A DNA stretch of 64,000 bases, taken from positions 249,269 to 313,268 of the forward strand of contig BCKQ01000014.1 of the NCBI GenBank assembly GCA_001600695.1, given 5' to 3'. Positions 34,301 to 43,881 of the stretch are shown in pieces (the stretch's first letter is position 1; each line of letters starts with the position of its first letter). A program made the position numbers and the translations under genes. This DNA is from Ascoidea asiatica (taxonomy: Eukaryota; Ascomycota; Saccharomycetes; Ascoideales; Ascoideaceae). The notes under the pieces are model-generated. The model saw nothing but the letters and a program-made list of their open reading frames with translations. It did not search any database and was not told the origin of the DNA.

Positions 34301-34876
34301 TTAAATTCAGGTTTTATGACAGTAACAGTTATTAATGGTAGAAATTTAATTTCTGCAGATTCTAATGGTAAATCAGATCCATTTGTTGAATTAAAATTAA
34401 ATGGTAAAAAACTTTTAAAAACAAATAAAGTTAAAAAAACTTTAAATCCAGATTTTGATATAAATAAAGAAAAAATTTCAATTGATGTTTCAAATAGATA
34501 TATGAGTCAATTAGAAGTTTATTGTAATGATTGGGATTTTGGTGAAGGACAAGATGATCCATTAGGTTCTGGAATTTTATATCTTAAAGATATAAATGTT
34601 AATGAAATAAATGAAATTAAAGTACCATTAGAATTAGAAAATAAAGAAGCTGGATATATAACATTAAAAGTTGAATTTAAACCTGAATATGTTTCAAGTA
34701 TTAAAAAACATGAAACATCAATTTTAGATGCTGGTACAAAAGTATTTGGAGCAGGTAAAACATTTATTGGAGCCGGTGGAAAAGTTGTTGGAGGAGCAGC
34801 AGGAGTTGTTGGTAAAGGAGGTTCATTTGTTAAAAATAATATTTTTGGACGTAAGAAGAAAGCAGCAGCCAATTGA
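31385..34876 (+). CDS. Tricalbin, ER-plasma membrane tether
   Basis: A 1163-residue tricalbin (Tcb1/2/3 family, extended-synaptotagmin type), anchored in the ER and bridging to the plasma membrane for lipid transfer and Ca2+-dependent contact. The true start is the ATG at 31385; a TTG lies in frame six bases upstream. The order is a hydrophilic N-terminus with NARGWKEAGGW, a paired hydrophobic hairpin (about 97-132), and an SMP lipid-transfer domain (about 160-365). Four C2 modules follow: C2A (about 375-490), a diverged one near 515-630, C2C near 640-760 (IDPYARILING) and C2D near 980-1090 (ADSNGKSDPFVEL). Asp-rich Ca2+ loops are clear in the last two. The tail is basic (GRKKKAAAN). Which of Tcb1-3 it corresponds to is not resolvable here. 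Confidence 0.93.
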   Translation: MSTVTEMAGNSTFVPEKDNKESIKDSKDDLKEESKPEKPERKRVAKTANARGWKEAGGWTESDILTPEDELDDLLNTPTFLDNILPDIAYGDWYHNVIIIIISSLTCFIIGKFKFNIGVIFPFILIFSLYYRTQIRKYRSNLRDLAQREFSIKKIENDFESMDWLNTFLDKFWIFLEPSICKITCDQVNPIFTTLDFLPNFITSIWIDTFTLGTKPPRIEHVKTFPRTSDDVVVMDWCCSMIPNEISDMNIKQLKNHINQKVIIKIKLFKFLTFPIVIEDVSFKVTVRVRIRMMPNFPNIDTINISLPEFPEFDFVSKIFGQGIWNWEILSIPGLLLLINDMIKKFIGPILFNPFSFQLNIEELLKGNLNGSIGVLTLNIKNAKDIKLFDTTTGNTIDPYLNFTFDSNKILSKTKIIEDTTNPIWNEKIYLLINSLSFPLQIICYDYNDDRKDVKMGTINYDIQSIKSITNKLNINSSFLRNNKPVGNLNFDYNFNPVLEGKKIIDGSMEPPPELNTGIIRIEINECKIEEPENPNTFIEMYIDKKKISTTSIIKSNNNPNFNLIEEKLIFNKNKTKILFVLRNDKKKILDFLNTNLNDIIDRTEVDKKWIPFKNGNGEIKITANWKPVELETDSSSNDYADPIGVVRVLITKATGLRNLENVGTIDPYARILINGFQRGRTVPDDSTVNPVWNEVLYTTVTGPNQKLTIECMDVEKIGGDRTLGSFDIKLNEIIQKNDNNNDFNIFIDKDNRNNKLISKKGPKGTVEYHLSFYPSIQIMNLDEIKELKEEELLKEKKLIESNNNKEIKDKEKVEKTEDEKLEEEISKLDINHKKNLSLNQLIEYNSGIFVFQIFDGNFQSNGTYLQIFFDADNYPKFESMKIKNKKSNINLTGDTIIKEIGWSTITFRLSKENGSSRVDEFIEEANIPTRVLLQNSFYKPYKIQFNGGSIINLQTRYIPLIMEQIPLMDTILNSGFMTVTVINGRNLISADSNGKSDPFVELKLNGKKLLKTNKVKKTLNPDFDINKEKISIDVSNRYMSQLEVYCNDWDFGEGQDDPLGSGILYLKDINVNEINEIKVPLELENKEAGYITLKVEFKPEYVSSIKKHETSILDAGTKVFGAGKTFIGAGGKVVGGAAGVVGKGGSFVKNNIFGRKKKAAAN

Positions 34877-34882
34877 ATTAGT

Positions 34883-34900
34883 TAATTAATCGATTAATTA
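34883..34900. terminator. 18-bp palindrome between convergent stop codons
   Basis: A perfect 18-bp inverted repeat, TAATTAATCGATTAATTA, spans the 17-bp gap and the stop codon of the RMD1-type gene. Both transcripts must end past the opposite stop codon, so their 3' UTRs must overlap. A shared bidirectional 3'-end signal is possible but inferred only from symmetry. Confidence 0.35.
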
Positions 34901-36189
34901 TATAAATCAATAAATATATTTATGAATAAGATTAAAATTTGAAAAAAAAATAAAATTATTAAAACTAAAAATAAATTAATTTGATTTAAATTTTTTAAAT
35001 TTTTTTTAAACATTATTAATAAATTATTAATTTTTTTTAATTTTTTATTTAATAAATTAACTCTATTATTAATTTTTAAATATGATTTTACGGAAATATA
35101 AATTGGATTTAAAATTGGATTTGACCAAAATAAATCTGGAGAATCAAGAATATTAAAATATAAATTAATTTTAATTCTTAAAATAAATAAATTTCCAATT
35201 TTTTTTAAAATTTTTTCTCTATTTAAATTAAAACCTTTATTTATAAGATAATTTGGTAAATTAATATTATTTTTTATGATTACATTTAATAAATTTTCTA
35301 AATATGTGATTTTTATAGATTGTGAAATTGGTAAAGATATTGATAATAATATTAAATTTATATTTTTAATATTATTTTTATTTAAATAAGTTGAAGATAT
35401 TATTATGAAATCATTATATAATTTTATATTTTTACAATCATTATTACAATTATTTTTAGAATTATTAATTGTATTTGATATGAAATAGTTAAAAGATTTA
35501 AATTGAATTAAGTCTTTTGATAATTTTTCAATTAAAAATTGTGTTATTATATTTTTAATTATAAAATGTTGTTGAAATTTATTAAAACCCCACATTACTA
35601 TAACACCATAATTGAAAACAAAAAGAGTTTTAAAATTATATATATTTGAATTGTCATTGTCACTGTCATTGTCATTGTCATTTTCATTGTCATTGTCATT
35701 ATCCTTGTTATTGTCATTATCATTATCATTATTATCTTGATTGTCATCTTGATTAACATTATCAATCTCAATAAAATTATCTATATCATTAACATTTTGT
35801 TTATTATAATTTTCATTTGAAGAAATTGGTAAATTTAAATTTGTTAATAAATATTTACTAAATAATTTTGGATTTGAATTATAAATTTTTTTGAAATTTA
35901 TTGAATTTAAGTAATTAAATAAACTAATCAAATTAATTGAATCTGATAAACAATAAGTTGATATTATTGGTAATAAATTTCTTTGATTTTTATTTAAAAT
36001 TTCTATTTTCTTAAATTTATTGAATTTTATTTTTAATTTTGAATTATTTTCTAAGTTATTGTAATCATTATTTGCATTATTAAAATAATAGTTATCATTA
36101 ATCTTGAATGAGTTTAAATTTGACAATAGTGGAGAATTTTCATTTAAATCCTTAATATTATTGATATTATTGTGATCATTATTGAACAT
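34894..36189 (-). CDS. RMD1/RMND1 (DUF155) family protein
   Basis: A 431-residue DUF155 protein. Core signatures are LFVFNYGVIVMWGF (family: FNYGVVVFW), and near the C-terminus SPDLFWSNPILNP followed by a helical segment, then a single transmembrane segment (LFLVLIILFFFQILILFINIF) just before the end. S. cerevisiae relatives are Rmd1, Rmd8 and YFR048W; the human relative RMND1 supports mitochondrial translation, while Rmd1 was found in a screen for meiotic division defects. An Asp/Asn-rich insert lies at nt 35655-35760. No cleavable mitochondrial presequence is apparent, since the N-terminus is Asn-rich and acidic. Which paralogue it is cannot be told. Confidence 0.85.
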   Translation of the reverse strand: MFNNDHNNINNIKDLNENSPLLSNLNSFKINDNYYFNNANNDYNNLENNSKLKIKFNKFKKIEILNKNQRNLLPIISTYCLSDSINLISLFNYLNSINFKKIYNSNPKLFSKYLLTNLNLPISSNENYNKQNVNDIDNFIEIDNVNQDDNQDNNDNDNDNNKDNDNDNENDNDNDSDNDNSNIYNFKTLFVFNYGVIVMWGFNKFQQHFIIKNIITQFLIEKLSKDLIQFKSFNYFISNTINNSKNNCNNDCKNIKLYNDFIIISSTYLNKNNIKNINLILLSISLPISQSIKITYLENLLNVIIKNNINLPNYLINKGFNLNREKILKKIGNLFILRIKINLYFNILDSPDLFWSNPILNPIYISVKSYLKINNRVNLLNKKLKKINNLLIMFKKNLKNLNQINLFLVLIILFFFQILILFINIFIDLYN

Positions 36190-38090
36190 TTTTTGTTTCT
36201 ATTCTTCCAATATCTTATTATCTTATTATCTTACTATCGTATTATTTTATTATCTTATTGATATTTATTGACGTTTATTTCATTCATCTTTCGAATTCTG
36301 TTAATCTTTCTGAGGTATTCAAAACCAACTTCAAAATTAAATTCAACGGAAAATGAGACAAAAAGACAAAGATTAAAACCAGGGGCTAAAATAAAACGTA
36401 ATTCGTGGGTCTGACATAATGCCAGGTGACTACATTGAAAGAATCCTCTCCTCAATCGAGTTCCGTATGTAAACCATTGATTGTACTTCCATCGAAATAT
36501 CAGATTGTTACTAAAAAGATATCTAATTCAAATTACAAACATTTGTTAACTAAAATATAAAATATATAAAAATTGTAAAAAAAAACCGGGAGTTAACTGT
36601 CCTATTTATATTGGGTAACAATAAGTGCGGGTCATCCATCTCAAAAAAAAATTTGAAAAATTGGTAAGAAAAAGTTCACTTCCCATCATTAACAAATAAA
36701 CTAAAATAACGACTTACTTCCAAAATGTTTCGACCATTCTGCGAAAAAACAAAAAAATTTTTAGACCTTTGCGATTCACACTAAACCTCGATGACAATGT
36801 TTGTAATCAACAAGATGGTCTTTTTATTTGTCATATGCGTTTGTAATTTTTAATCGAAAAATAGCCAGTAATAGTAGTACTAACAGAAATTCAAACCGGT
36901 TATAAATAATCAACTTAAAGCGTCACAGGGCACACAGACAATAAACCCATTATTAACTACTAAATAGATTGCCTATAGAAACGCTCTTAGAAGCAACAGA
37001 AAAATTTTGTACAACTCTCACAGGCACCTGTGACGAGCACCCAAATCAAACGCAGCTCTTACGACTGCAATAACTAGCAGTAGTAGTCGGCAGCGTGATA
37101 TAGCGTGCTTCGGCGCGTCGAAACCAAAAAACCAGAAACCTTCCAGAAACTCAGGAACTTAAGACCAACAGCCAAACTTTAATTAACCCCTGCCACATAT
37201 TTAGCGACGTGCACATCTAGTTAAGGTTTTAATCACCTCTCTTGATTACTAATTTTTTCATGAATTATTTTGGTCTAATGGTTTGGTGTTGCCTCTTTTT
37301 TGACTTGAGTGATTCTTGAGTTTTTGCTGTGATAATGAAGAACAACATGGGAAAAAGTGTTTCAAGTTTTGGCTTTGCATTTAGACTAATCATTATTAAT
37401 GCAAAATAAACGAAAATACAGTTCAATTTCAAAAACAAATTGAAGTACTGTACATGGCAGTTATATTATACATTAAGGAAAGTGCTGGTTTCCTTAAATG
37501 ACAATTTTATCAAAATGGCATGTTGACTATCTTGATTCAAAATGTAATTGTTTACTTTTTGGTTTAATTATTTAATATAAAAATAGGGAAATGTTGGAAT
37601 TTGGTTTCAGTGGTGGTTTGTTTAAATTGGTTGATTGATGGAACATCATGTGCTTAAATTTACCTTTTTGTTTATATAGTTTAAATGGCAATTTGATTTT
37701 GAATCGAATTGCAGTTTTGAGGTTTTGTTGATTCAAACGTAATGTTCGGTTAGTCGAGTTTTAGTGTTTTTGATATCAATTGCTTTGTTTTTTTGTTTAC
37801 CAAATTAATATGATGTTTTTTGACAAATCGTTTTCTGTTAAAATTAGTATATATATGTGGAGATGTGTTTATTTATAATAGGTCGATTAATTATATGTTT
37901 ATTTCGAATTAGCGTGACTAATTATATTTATTATTAATCATGCTATCTACATTCATTAATATTATTTTTATTATTAAAGATTATTCTATTTAATAGTAGG
38001 GAAAAATTGTTTTTTACACAGAATTTACATTTCAGGTTTTATGAAATACGTGGTATAGGTCTTCACTAGAGATCATAGCTTATTCTGTGT
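36190..38090. other. Start of gene-free region, unclassified sequence
   Basis: 1.9 kb with no gene recognised. Base composition rises from AT-rich to clearly mixed, with a GC-rich patch at about 37020-37210. It includes the promoter of the RMD1-type gene (36190-36480). Short open frames show no family features. It may be old, unrecognisable transposon sequence. Confidence 0.5.
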
Positions 38091-38094
38091 CCCC

Positions 38095-39230
38095 AATTCC
38101 CTTGATGGTAGCGCTGCTAATGATATAATTAATGAAGTTGAAGTTGCTGAATGGAATAATAGTTTTAGCAACATCACAGATGATGAAAAATAATATAACT
38201 ATTCCACTTAATGAACTCAATCATTTTGCAAACAAGTAGCACTACATTCAAAATGAAATAATGGTGGTACTTTAAGATGTAATTATTGTTGGCATTATGC
38301 TAAAGTTATTCATCTGTTAACATCTGAGCACAAATAAAATTTATGGGATGGTACGTTTGGCAGAGTTGTGGATATGTTTGGAATCAAAACTTTAATACAG
38401 AGAGGCATTACGTTCCCTGAATTAGTTAATTATATTTCAGATATGTTAAATCATATTCTTACTCTTTGTATTGTTGATAGTGCGGCAGGATTTTTAGACC
38501 CTTTATCTAACCGTGAAATAAATGTGAGAAAGTTGGTTGACAAGTTGGGAAACCGTAGGATCGCATTTGAAATTCTAGCACATTTAGATAAGGATTCCCT
38601 ATTTGGAAATGATGTAAATGAGTTTACTATGAAAGTCAATTTAATTAGGATGAAAGTGAGAGGTGTTGATTCTGCCTTTTCAGATGCAACTATTGCTAAC
38701 TATATTCTAAAAGGTATAGGTGGTGGTATGGTTCTATAACGAAAAATCATTAGAGCTTAAGTTTCTATGATATAGTTGGACGTGTCTAATACATTGATCA
38801 AAATGAATGAGGATATTGATGCAAACGGCGGAACTAAAGAGGCTTCAAGTTTGAGGATCAGCAATGTTAATAACCATAGTGAACAGGAAACAAAATAGAA
38901 AAATTCTAAGAAGAAAAAAATTCCCGGAAAAAGTTTCCATTCTAGAGTGGTTGGTGATACAAAGGCTTGAAGTTTTAAGTTAAAACATGAAAATGCCTAT
39001 GGGAATATTGACTATAGGGCAAGGTTGGAAGCAAATTTCAGAGAGCTTCCAAGATATGATGGTAATTCTGATGCTTCAAAACATTGTACTAAATTAACTA
39101 ATAATATCATTATAGAGTCAGCTGTTGGTTCATCTATTACATTTAAAAGACCATTATTACAAGATATTAATGATGCTGAGGATTCATAAATTTCGAAGGT
39201 CCTACTGGTAAAATCTTTACAACAAAAGAA
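38095..39230 (+). pseudogene. Degenerate retrotransposon gag-like region
   Basis: Coding-like but broken sequence. A 123-codon open piece at 38368-38739 reads like a copia-type Gag helical domain (for example VNEFTMKVNLIRMKVRG then ATIANYILKGIGGG). Up- and downstream pieces (about 38095-38190 and 38800-39190) continue similar Lys/Asn-rich coding with stops. It abuts the first LTR copy. Assignment to Gag is by helix pattern and neighbourhood only; the copia RT piece downstream has the same orientation. Confidence 0.4.
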
Positions 39231-39233
39231 GTT

Positions 39234-40082
39234 TGCGTTAGAAATAATCGAGATCTATAAATGCTAGGGCATATATTCGTACTAACACCTTAGGTAGTGA
39301 AGGTCTAAAAGACACGTACGTATAGTAGACCTAACAGAGTTTGGTATCATACAATAATGTGTGTAGACTATGAACATAGATACATAATCAGGCATAAATA
39401 TACATATTGTTGAATAAAGTTGCATTAAGTTGAATGAAGAATACATCAATTCAAATGACCTTGAATGAGTCTGTGTACAAGTACACACAAAGTCGGTTAT
39501 CATGTGATATTCTACTCAGAGGGCATAACTCATGTGTGCTTACGTCAGGTATAGCTTACAAAGTAGAGAAGACCTTGAGATTCGTACGAGCGATAGTGGT
39601 AGAACCTTTAAGAGCATATTAAAACTAAGCCGCTCGGTACTAGGAGGCAAAAAGAGGAGCTAGAATTTAGCTACAATCCGGATAGATGTTAAATCCGAAA
39701 GGCCAATCGGAGCCAGGCAGGGACGCCATCTGGATGGCTGGATTGGCTAAGCTTAGTTTCATGTGAGATAAGGTATAATTCTCACTGCGTATACCGAATT
39801 GTCTCGGAGTAAACAGGAGACTAGTGGAGATAGTCCCGTAAGGGATCTATTCCGAGTACGGCTTCGGGATTAAAAATTATTCCGAGCAATTAGTGCGATT
39901 GTCTACCCCACTGGAAAGAGGGCTGATTGTTTTCCTATGGTAAAATTGAAATGTGAATTTCAATTAATTTCTAATCAAGTTTTCAACCCTTTTTACAAGG
40001 TAAACTTGATTCCCACCCTCATTGTTCGACGGAATCCTCGGACTTTTGGGAATTCCAGAGAATTCTCGATAGCTCTGTGAGT
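39234..40082 (+). repeat. LTR family A, copy 1 (3'-truncated)
   Basis: About 850 bp, nearly identical over long stretches to the reverse complement of 42395-43113; for example the segment from 39700 to 39900 matches 42590-42790 almost base for base. It begins at a TG with a mutated TGTTGG start (TGCGTTAG) and stops matching at about 40082, before the LTR's natural end. It carries about 130 bp near 39370-39510 not present in copy 2. The TGTTG...CAACA ends seen in copy 2 are typical of Ty1/copia-type LTRs. Confidence 0.75.
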
Positions 40083-40149
40083 TGAAGAATACATGTCTAT
40101 CTAGAACAATAATGTATTCGATTTGATCGGTTCCAGTTCAGTCAAAGAT

Positions 40150-41113
40150 AAACTAATGAGACGACGTTAAAAATTTACTGTTAAGAATGAACATTCTGGT
40201 GAACGTTTCAAAACAAGAATTCTTGCCACGGATTTAGTCAAACGGAAATACAAAACTTTGTTGATGCGGATTCTCCAGCAATGGGATATCAGACAGTTAC
40301 TTTGGCTGTTTCCAGTGCTGCAATCAATCAACGGAAACTAGTTCAGTTAGACGGTAAGAATGCTTTTCCTAACGGTCCAGTTGACCAAGCTGTCTTTTTC
40401 AACCTCCTTCTGCTGCTGATACTCCTGTCAACAAGATATGGAAATTAAACAAAGGATTGTAGGGTTTACAAAAATTTCTGCATATTTTGTTCAACAGTGT
40501 CAACAATGTGATTGTGAATCGAGGTTAAAAACAACCAGTTCTTGAATCTTGCTTGTTTCTAAAATCTGACTCCATTCTTACAATCTATGTTCATGACATT
40601 CTTATTTCTGGTCAAACTGCTGCAGTTATTGATAAAGCTAGAAACTAACTGGAAACAAAATTTATGGTGAACTTCATGGGATATGCATATGTGTTCTTCG
40701 GTATTACAATTCCAAAAACCGGAAATGATATCAAAATGAGATCCACTGGTTTTATTTCCAGATTAGCTGAATATTATGAAATTTCCAGAGAAAAAGTTAT
40801 TTCATCACCATTGGTTACTGCATTTGATGCTTATGATCATCCAAGTCAACAACTTAATGAAACTGAGCATTCAAAGTATAGGTCCATTGTTAGTTGCTTC
40901 TCACTAATTGCAAATACAGTCAGATTGGATATTGCTTGTGCAACTTCATTGCTTTCCAGGTTTCTACCTACTCCTAGAACAATTCATTTGCACGCTGTTT
41001 TGAAAGTTCATCAGTACTTAGCTCAAACCAATGACTTTCCTATTCATTATTCAAAAGCACAATACTGGTACTTTACTACCAGTATTGTATTTTCCGGAGT
41101 CAACGTTCAATGA
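40150..41113 (+). pseudogene. Dead Ty1/copia reverse transcriptase
   Basis: Broken pol fragment. Recognisable pieces are FKTRILATDLVKR (copia fKaRlVArG), then LDGKNAFPNG (DVKNAFLNG) in another frame, KIWKLNKGL then GLQK (KLxKALYGLKQ, with a stop replacing Tyr), and IYVHDILISG, where the catalytic YVDD is now YVHD (40586-40597). The longest open piece, 40664-41113, covers the RT end and connection region (NFMGYAYVFFGI, STGFISRLAEYY, TEHSKYRSIV, DIACATSLLSRF). Stops and frameshifts at several places, plus loss of a catalytic Asp, mean it cannot be active. Confidence 0.85.
41059..41088. repeat. Perfect 12-bp inverted repeat hairpin
   Basis: ACAATACTGGTA at 41059-41070 and its exact reverse complement at 41077-41088, with a 6-base loop. 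It sits at the 3' end of the copia RT remnant. It could be a mutational palindrome or the edge of a small inserted element. Confidence 0.85.
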
Positions 41114-41282
41114 AGCGGCTGCAATGTTCGTATCATTGATTACAATTCGGTAATTTAAGAAAAAAAAATAAAACTATTAACAGTTTTATTTTCTTCTACT
41201 GTCATTGAAATTTGATTCTCTATTTTTAGACTTCAATATCGAACGGCAACGTCTATGTCAGGGGCAGTATGAGCTACATTAT

Positions 41283-42160
41283 GTTGGAAATTCTGAAATG
41301 TTTGAATAATTACTTTCCGTCCCATGTGAGTGATCGGTTCTGAGGTTTATCTCAAAAACCATCGAGGTGTTGCTGGCGAACTTTTCTTTTATTATTGGTT
41401 GTGCACCTTGTAGTTCGCTGTAATTTGAACAATTTTTTTGGATAATTGTACCTTCCTCAACGGAGAAGCTGCTTAGTTTTTGGCATACCGGTTATAGCTG
41501 TACTTTGCGTTGCCCAGACACAGCTTTACTGCTAATGAATATCTAATTTTGGATTAGGTATACGAGTGCTTCCACCCAGATAAAACTGTTTGAAAAATTT
41601 TGAAATTGAGGTCTTCACAACCCTGAGATTTCTGAGATACCGTTACAATTATCTCCTTGATCAAGGTGGAAATTCAAGCGGGAATACAGGCACGTGGAGC
41701 TTACGAAATGCCATTTCGTCCCGCGACTTATTGTTCCGGAAAAGATCTTGGTAATTTTTACAAGGCGATAAAACAATTTCATTTTTCGACCGGAACTTTG
41801 TCGCAGTACCCTGTTAGCCGAGCCTTTATCCGCTGCTATCGGATTGTTAGTCAATTTATTGTTATGTTAGAGTAAAAGTACAATATTCTAAGCTATTCTT
41901 AGATTTCCTGGAAATGCCTAGTTTAGTCTACGTCTACATTATATTGCTTTCTCGGAACTTCGGTGAAGGTCTCGAATGTACCAGAAAGTTCTCGGTCTCC
42001 ATTTTTCATTCTTCGCTTGTAGGTCCGTGTGAGTCTGGAATGCACTCGAATTTCGGTCTTTGTTAACAGAATGTCATTAACTCTTCCGGAATGCAACACT
42101 ATTATTTTTGTTATCTCAAGTATGGTAAGTTAACTTGAACAACCACATTCTACACAGGTA
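41283..42160 (+). repeat. Possible second LTR type downstream of copia pol
   Basis: Starts with TGTTGGAAAT, the canonical opening of Ty1-type LTRs, about 170 bp after the copia pol remnant and in the same orientation, as expected for its 3' LTR. The body is GC-richer than the surrounding genome and ends around ACACA near 42159. It does not resemble LTR family A beyond the first bases. No second copy is visible in the window, so boundaries and identity are tentative. Confidence 0.3.
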
Positions 42161-42204
42161 TTGCGAAGATAGGTTTCCCCCTCCTACTTAGTCTGTCATA
42201 AAAC

Positions 42205-43113
42205 TGTTGTAAATTCTCATTCATTTCACAAATTTACAATTTCGAATTATATAATCAACTCTTTTACTTACTTTGTATTAACCAATTAACTCGTGCTAAT
42301 CGATGATCTAAAAAAAAAACTAAATAAATCATATAAAAAATCAGAGGAAATTGATTCCATTTATCTTAATTCAGGAGTCCTACGGGGTCCCGCAGAACTA
42401 TCCAGAATTCTCGGGAAATCCCAAAAGTCCGAGGATTCCGTCGTACAATCGGGGTGGAAATCAAGTTTACCTTGTAAAAAGGGTTGAAAACTTGATTAGA
42501 AATTAAATGAAATTCACATTTCAATTTCACCATAGTAAAACAATCAGCCCACTTTCCAGTGGGGTAGACAATCGCACTAATTGCCGGGAATAATTTTTAA
42601 TCCCGAAGCCGTACTCGGAATAGATCCCTTACGGGACTATCTCCACTAGTCTCCTGTTTACTCCGAGACAATTCGGTATACGCAGTGAGAATTATACCTT
42701 ATCTCACATGAAACTAAGCTTAGCCAATCCAGCCATCCAGATGGCGTCCCTGCCTGGATCCGATTGGCCTTTCGGTTTTAACATCTATCCGGATTGTCGC
42801 TAAATCCTAACTCCTGTTTAATTCTCCTCGTACCGAGTGGCTTAGCTTTAATATGCTCTTAAGGGTTGTACGACTATGGCTCGTACAAATCTCAAGGTCT
42901 TCTCTACTTTGTACGCTATACCTGACGTAAGCACCCATGAGTTATGCCCAATTATGGCTCTCTATGCATAATTATACATAGTGTACACACATTATTGTAT
43001 AATACATAACTCTTTTACGTTTACTATAGATTCGTGTCTTTTAGACCTTCACCACCTATGGTGTTAGTACCAATATATGACCTAGCATATATAGATCTCT
43101 ATTATGTCCAACA
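42205..43113 (-). repeat. LTR family A, copy 2 (complete)
   Basis: 909 bp with the 5-bp terminal inverted repeat TGTTG...CAACA. On the minus strand it starts TGTTGGACATAATAGAGATC. It is the inverted partner of copy 1 (39234-40082), separated by about 2.1 kb. The flanking pentamers (AAAAC left, ATAAG right) do not match, so no target-site duplication is seen and it may be a recombined solo LTR. Confidence 0.75.
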
Positions 43114-43881
43114 ATAAGGAGGGGTCTTACATCCCATATTTTCTATATAATCTTTATATATTTTAACTTCACTTAATTATTTTTTATAAGTTGAATTAGA
43201 TAAGTTCTTAGTAATAATTAAATATTCCTTTCGAACGACAATCAAATTTATTAATATATTTGGAATATCAATTGCTTATTAAAGATAAGTATCCCTTTAT
43301 TCTTTCATTGTTTTCTATCTGGCAAGGTAAGTCAGAGTACGACTTTAACTCTCTGATTATTATACTTACAAGAGAGTGATCGCGAAAACTGATTAATCCT
43401 GTGGCATCTCATTTCCTTCCGCATTATTTAAGGTACTTGTCGCCATTATAGAACGTAGTTCCTCTCTGTCTGGTTATTAAGCTTACTTAGTTTATCGTAA
43501 TGCTTTAACCAAAATTGAGTGACCTGATAATTTGAAGTGCTTTTCTTCTACTCATTGCAAATTCAAAATTAATGCAAATTTAGTATTGTATGGAATGTTC
43601 AAAACAATAAAAGAATTTACTAATATAATTTGTTTAATATTACTCTGTATTTCAAATAAATTAGTTTACTAATATTTCCGCTTACAGTTTTTATTCAATG
43701 TTTTCTGTTATATTTATGAATTCAAAATCCAATTTAAAATAAACTTAAATATCAAAGAACATAACCAAACAGTAAAAAAAAAACTGAAAAAAAACAATAC
43801 CAAAATCTTATAGTTTTACAAATTTTATAGCTTCAGTTGATCAATAACATATTATTACATATTTTAACTCAATATTATATA
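43114..43881. other. Intervening sequence between LTR copy 2 and gypsy gag remnant
   Basis: About 770 bp without a recognisable gene or repeat. It may contain the decayed 5' LTR and leader of the gypsy element whose gag remnant starts at 43882, but no TG...CA pair could be assigned. Confidence 0.4.

Noticed and set aside
34519-34872. 117-codon Pro/Ala-rich frame opposite the tricalbin C-terminus
   Set aside because: Antisense shadow of the Gly/Ala-rich tail of a well supported gene.
36866-36890. TACTAAC branch-point-like sequence
   Set aside because: No paired GTATGT donor with coding on both sides. The same heptamer also occurs inside the LTRs (near 39280), so it is not evidence of an intron.
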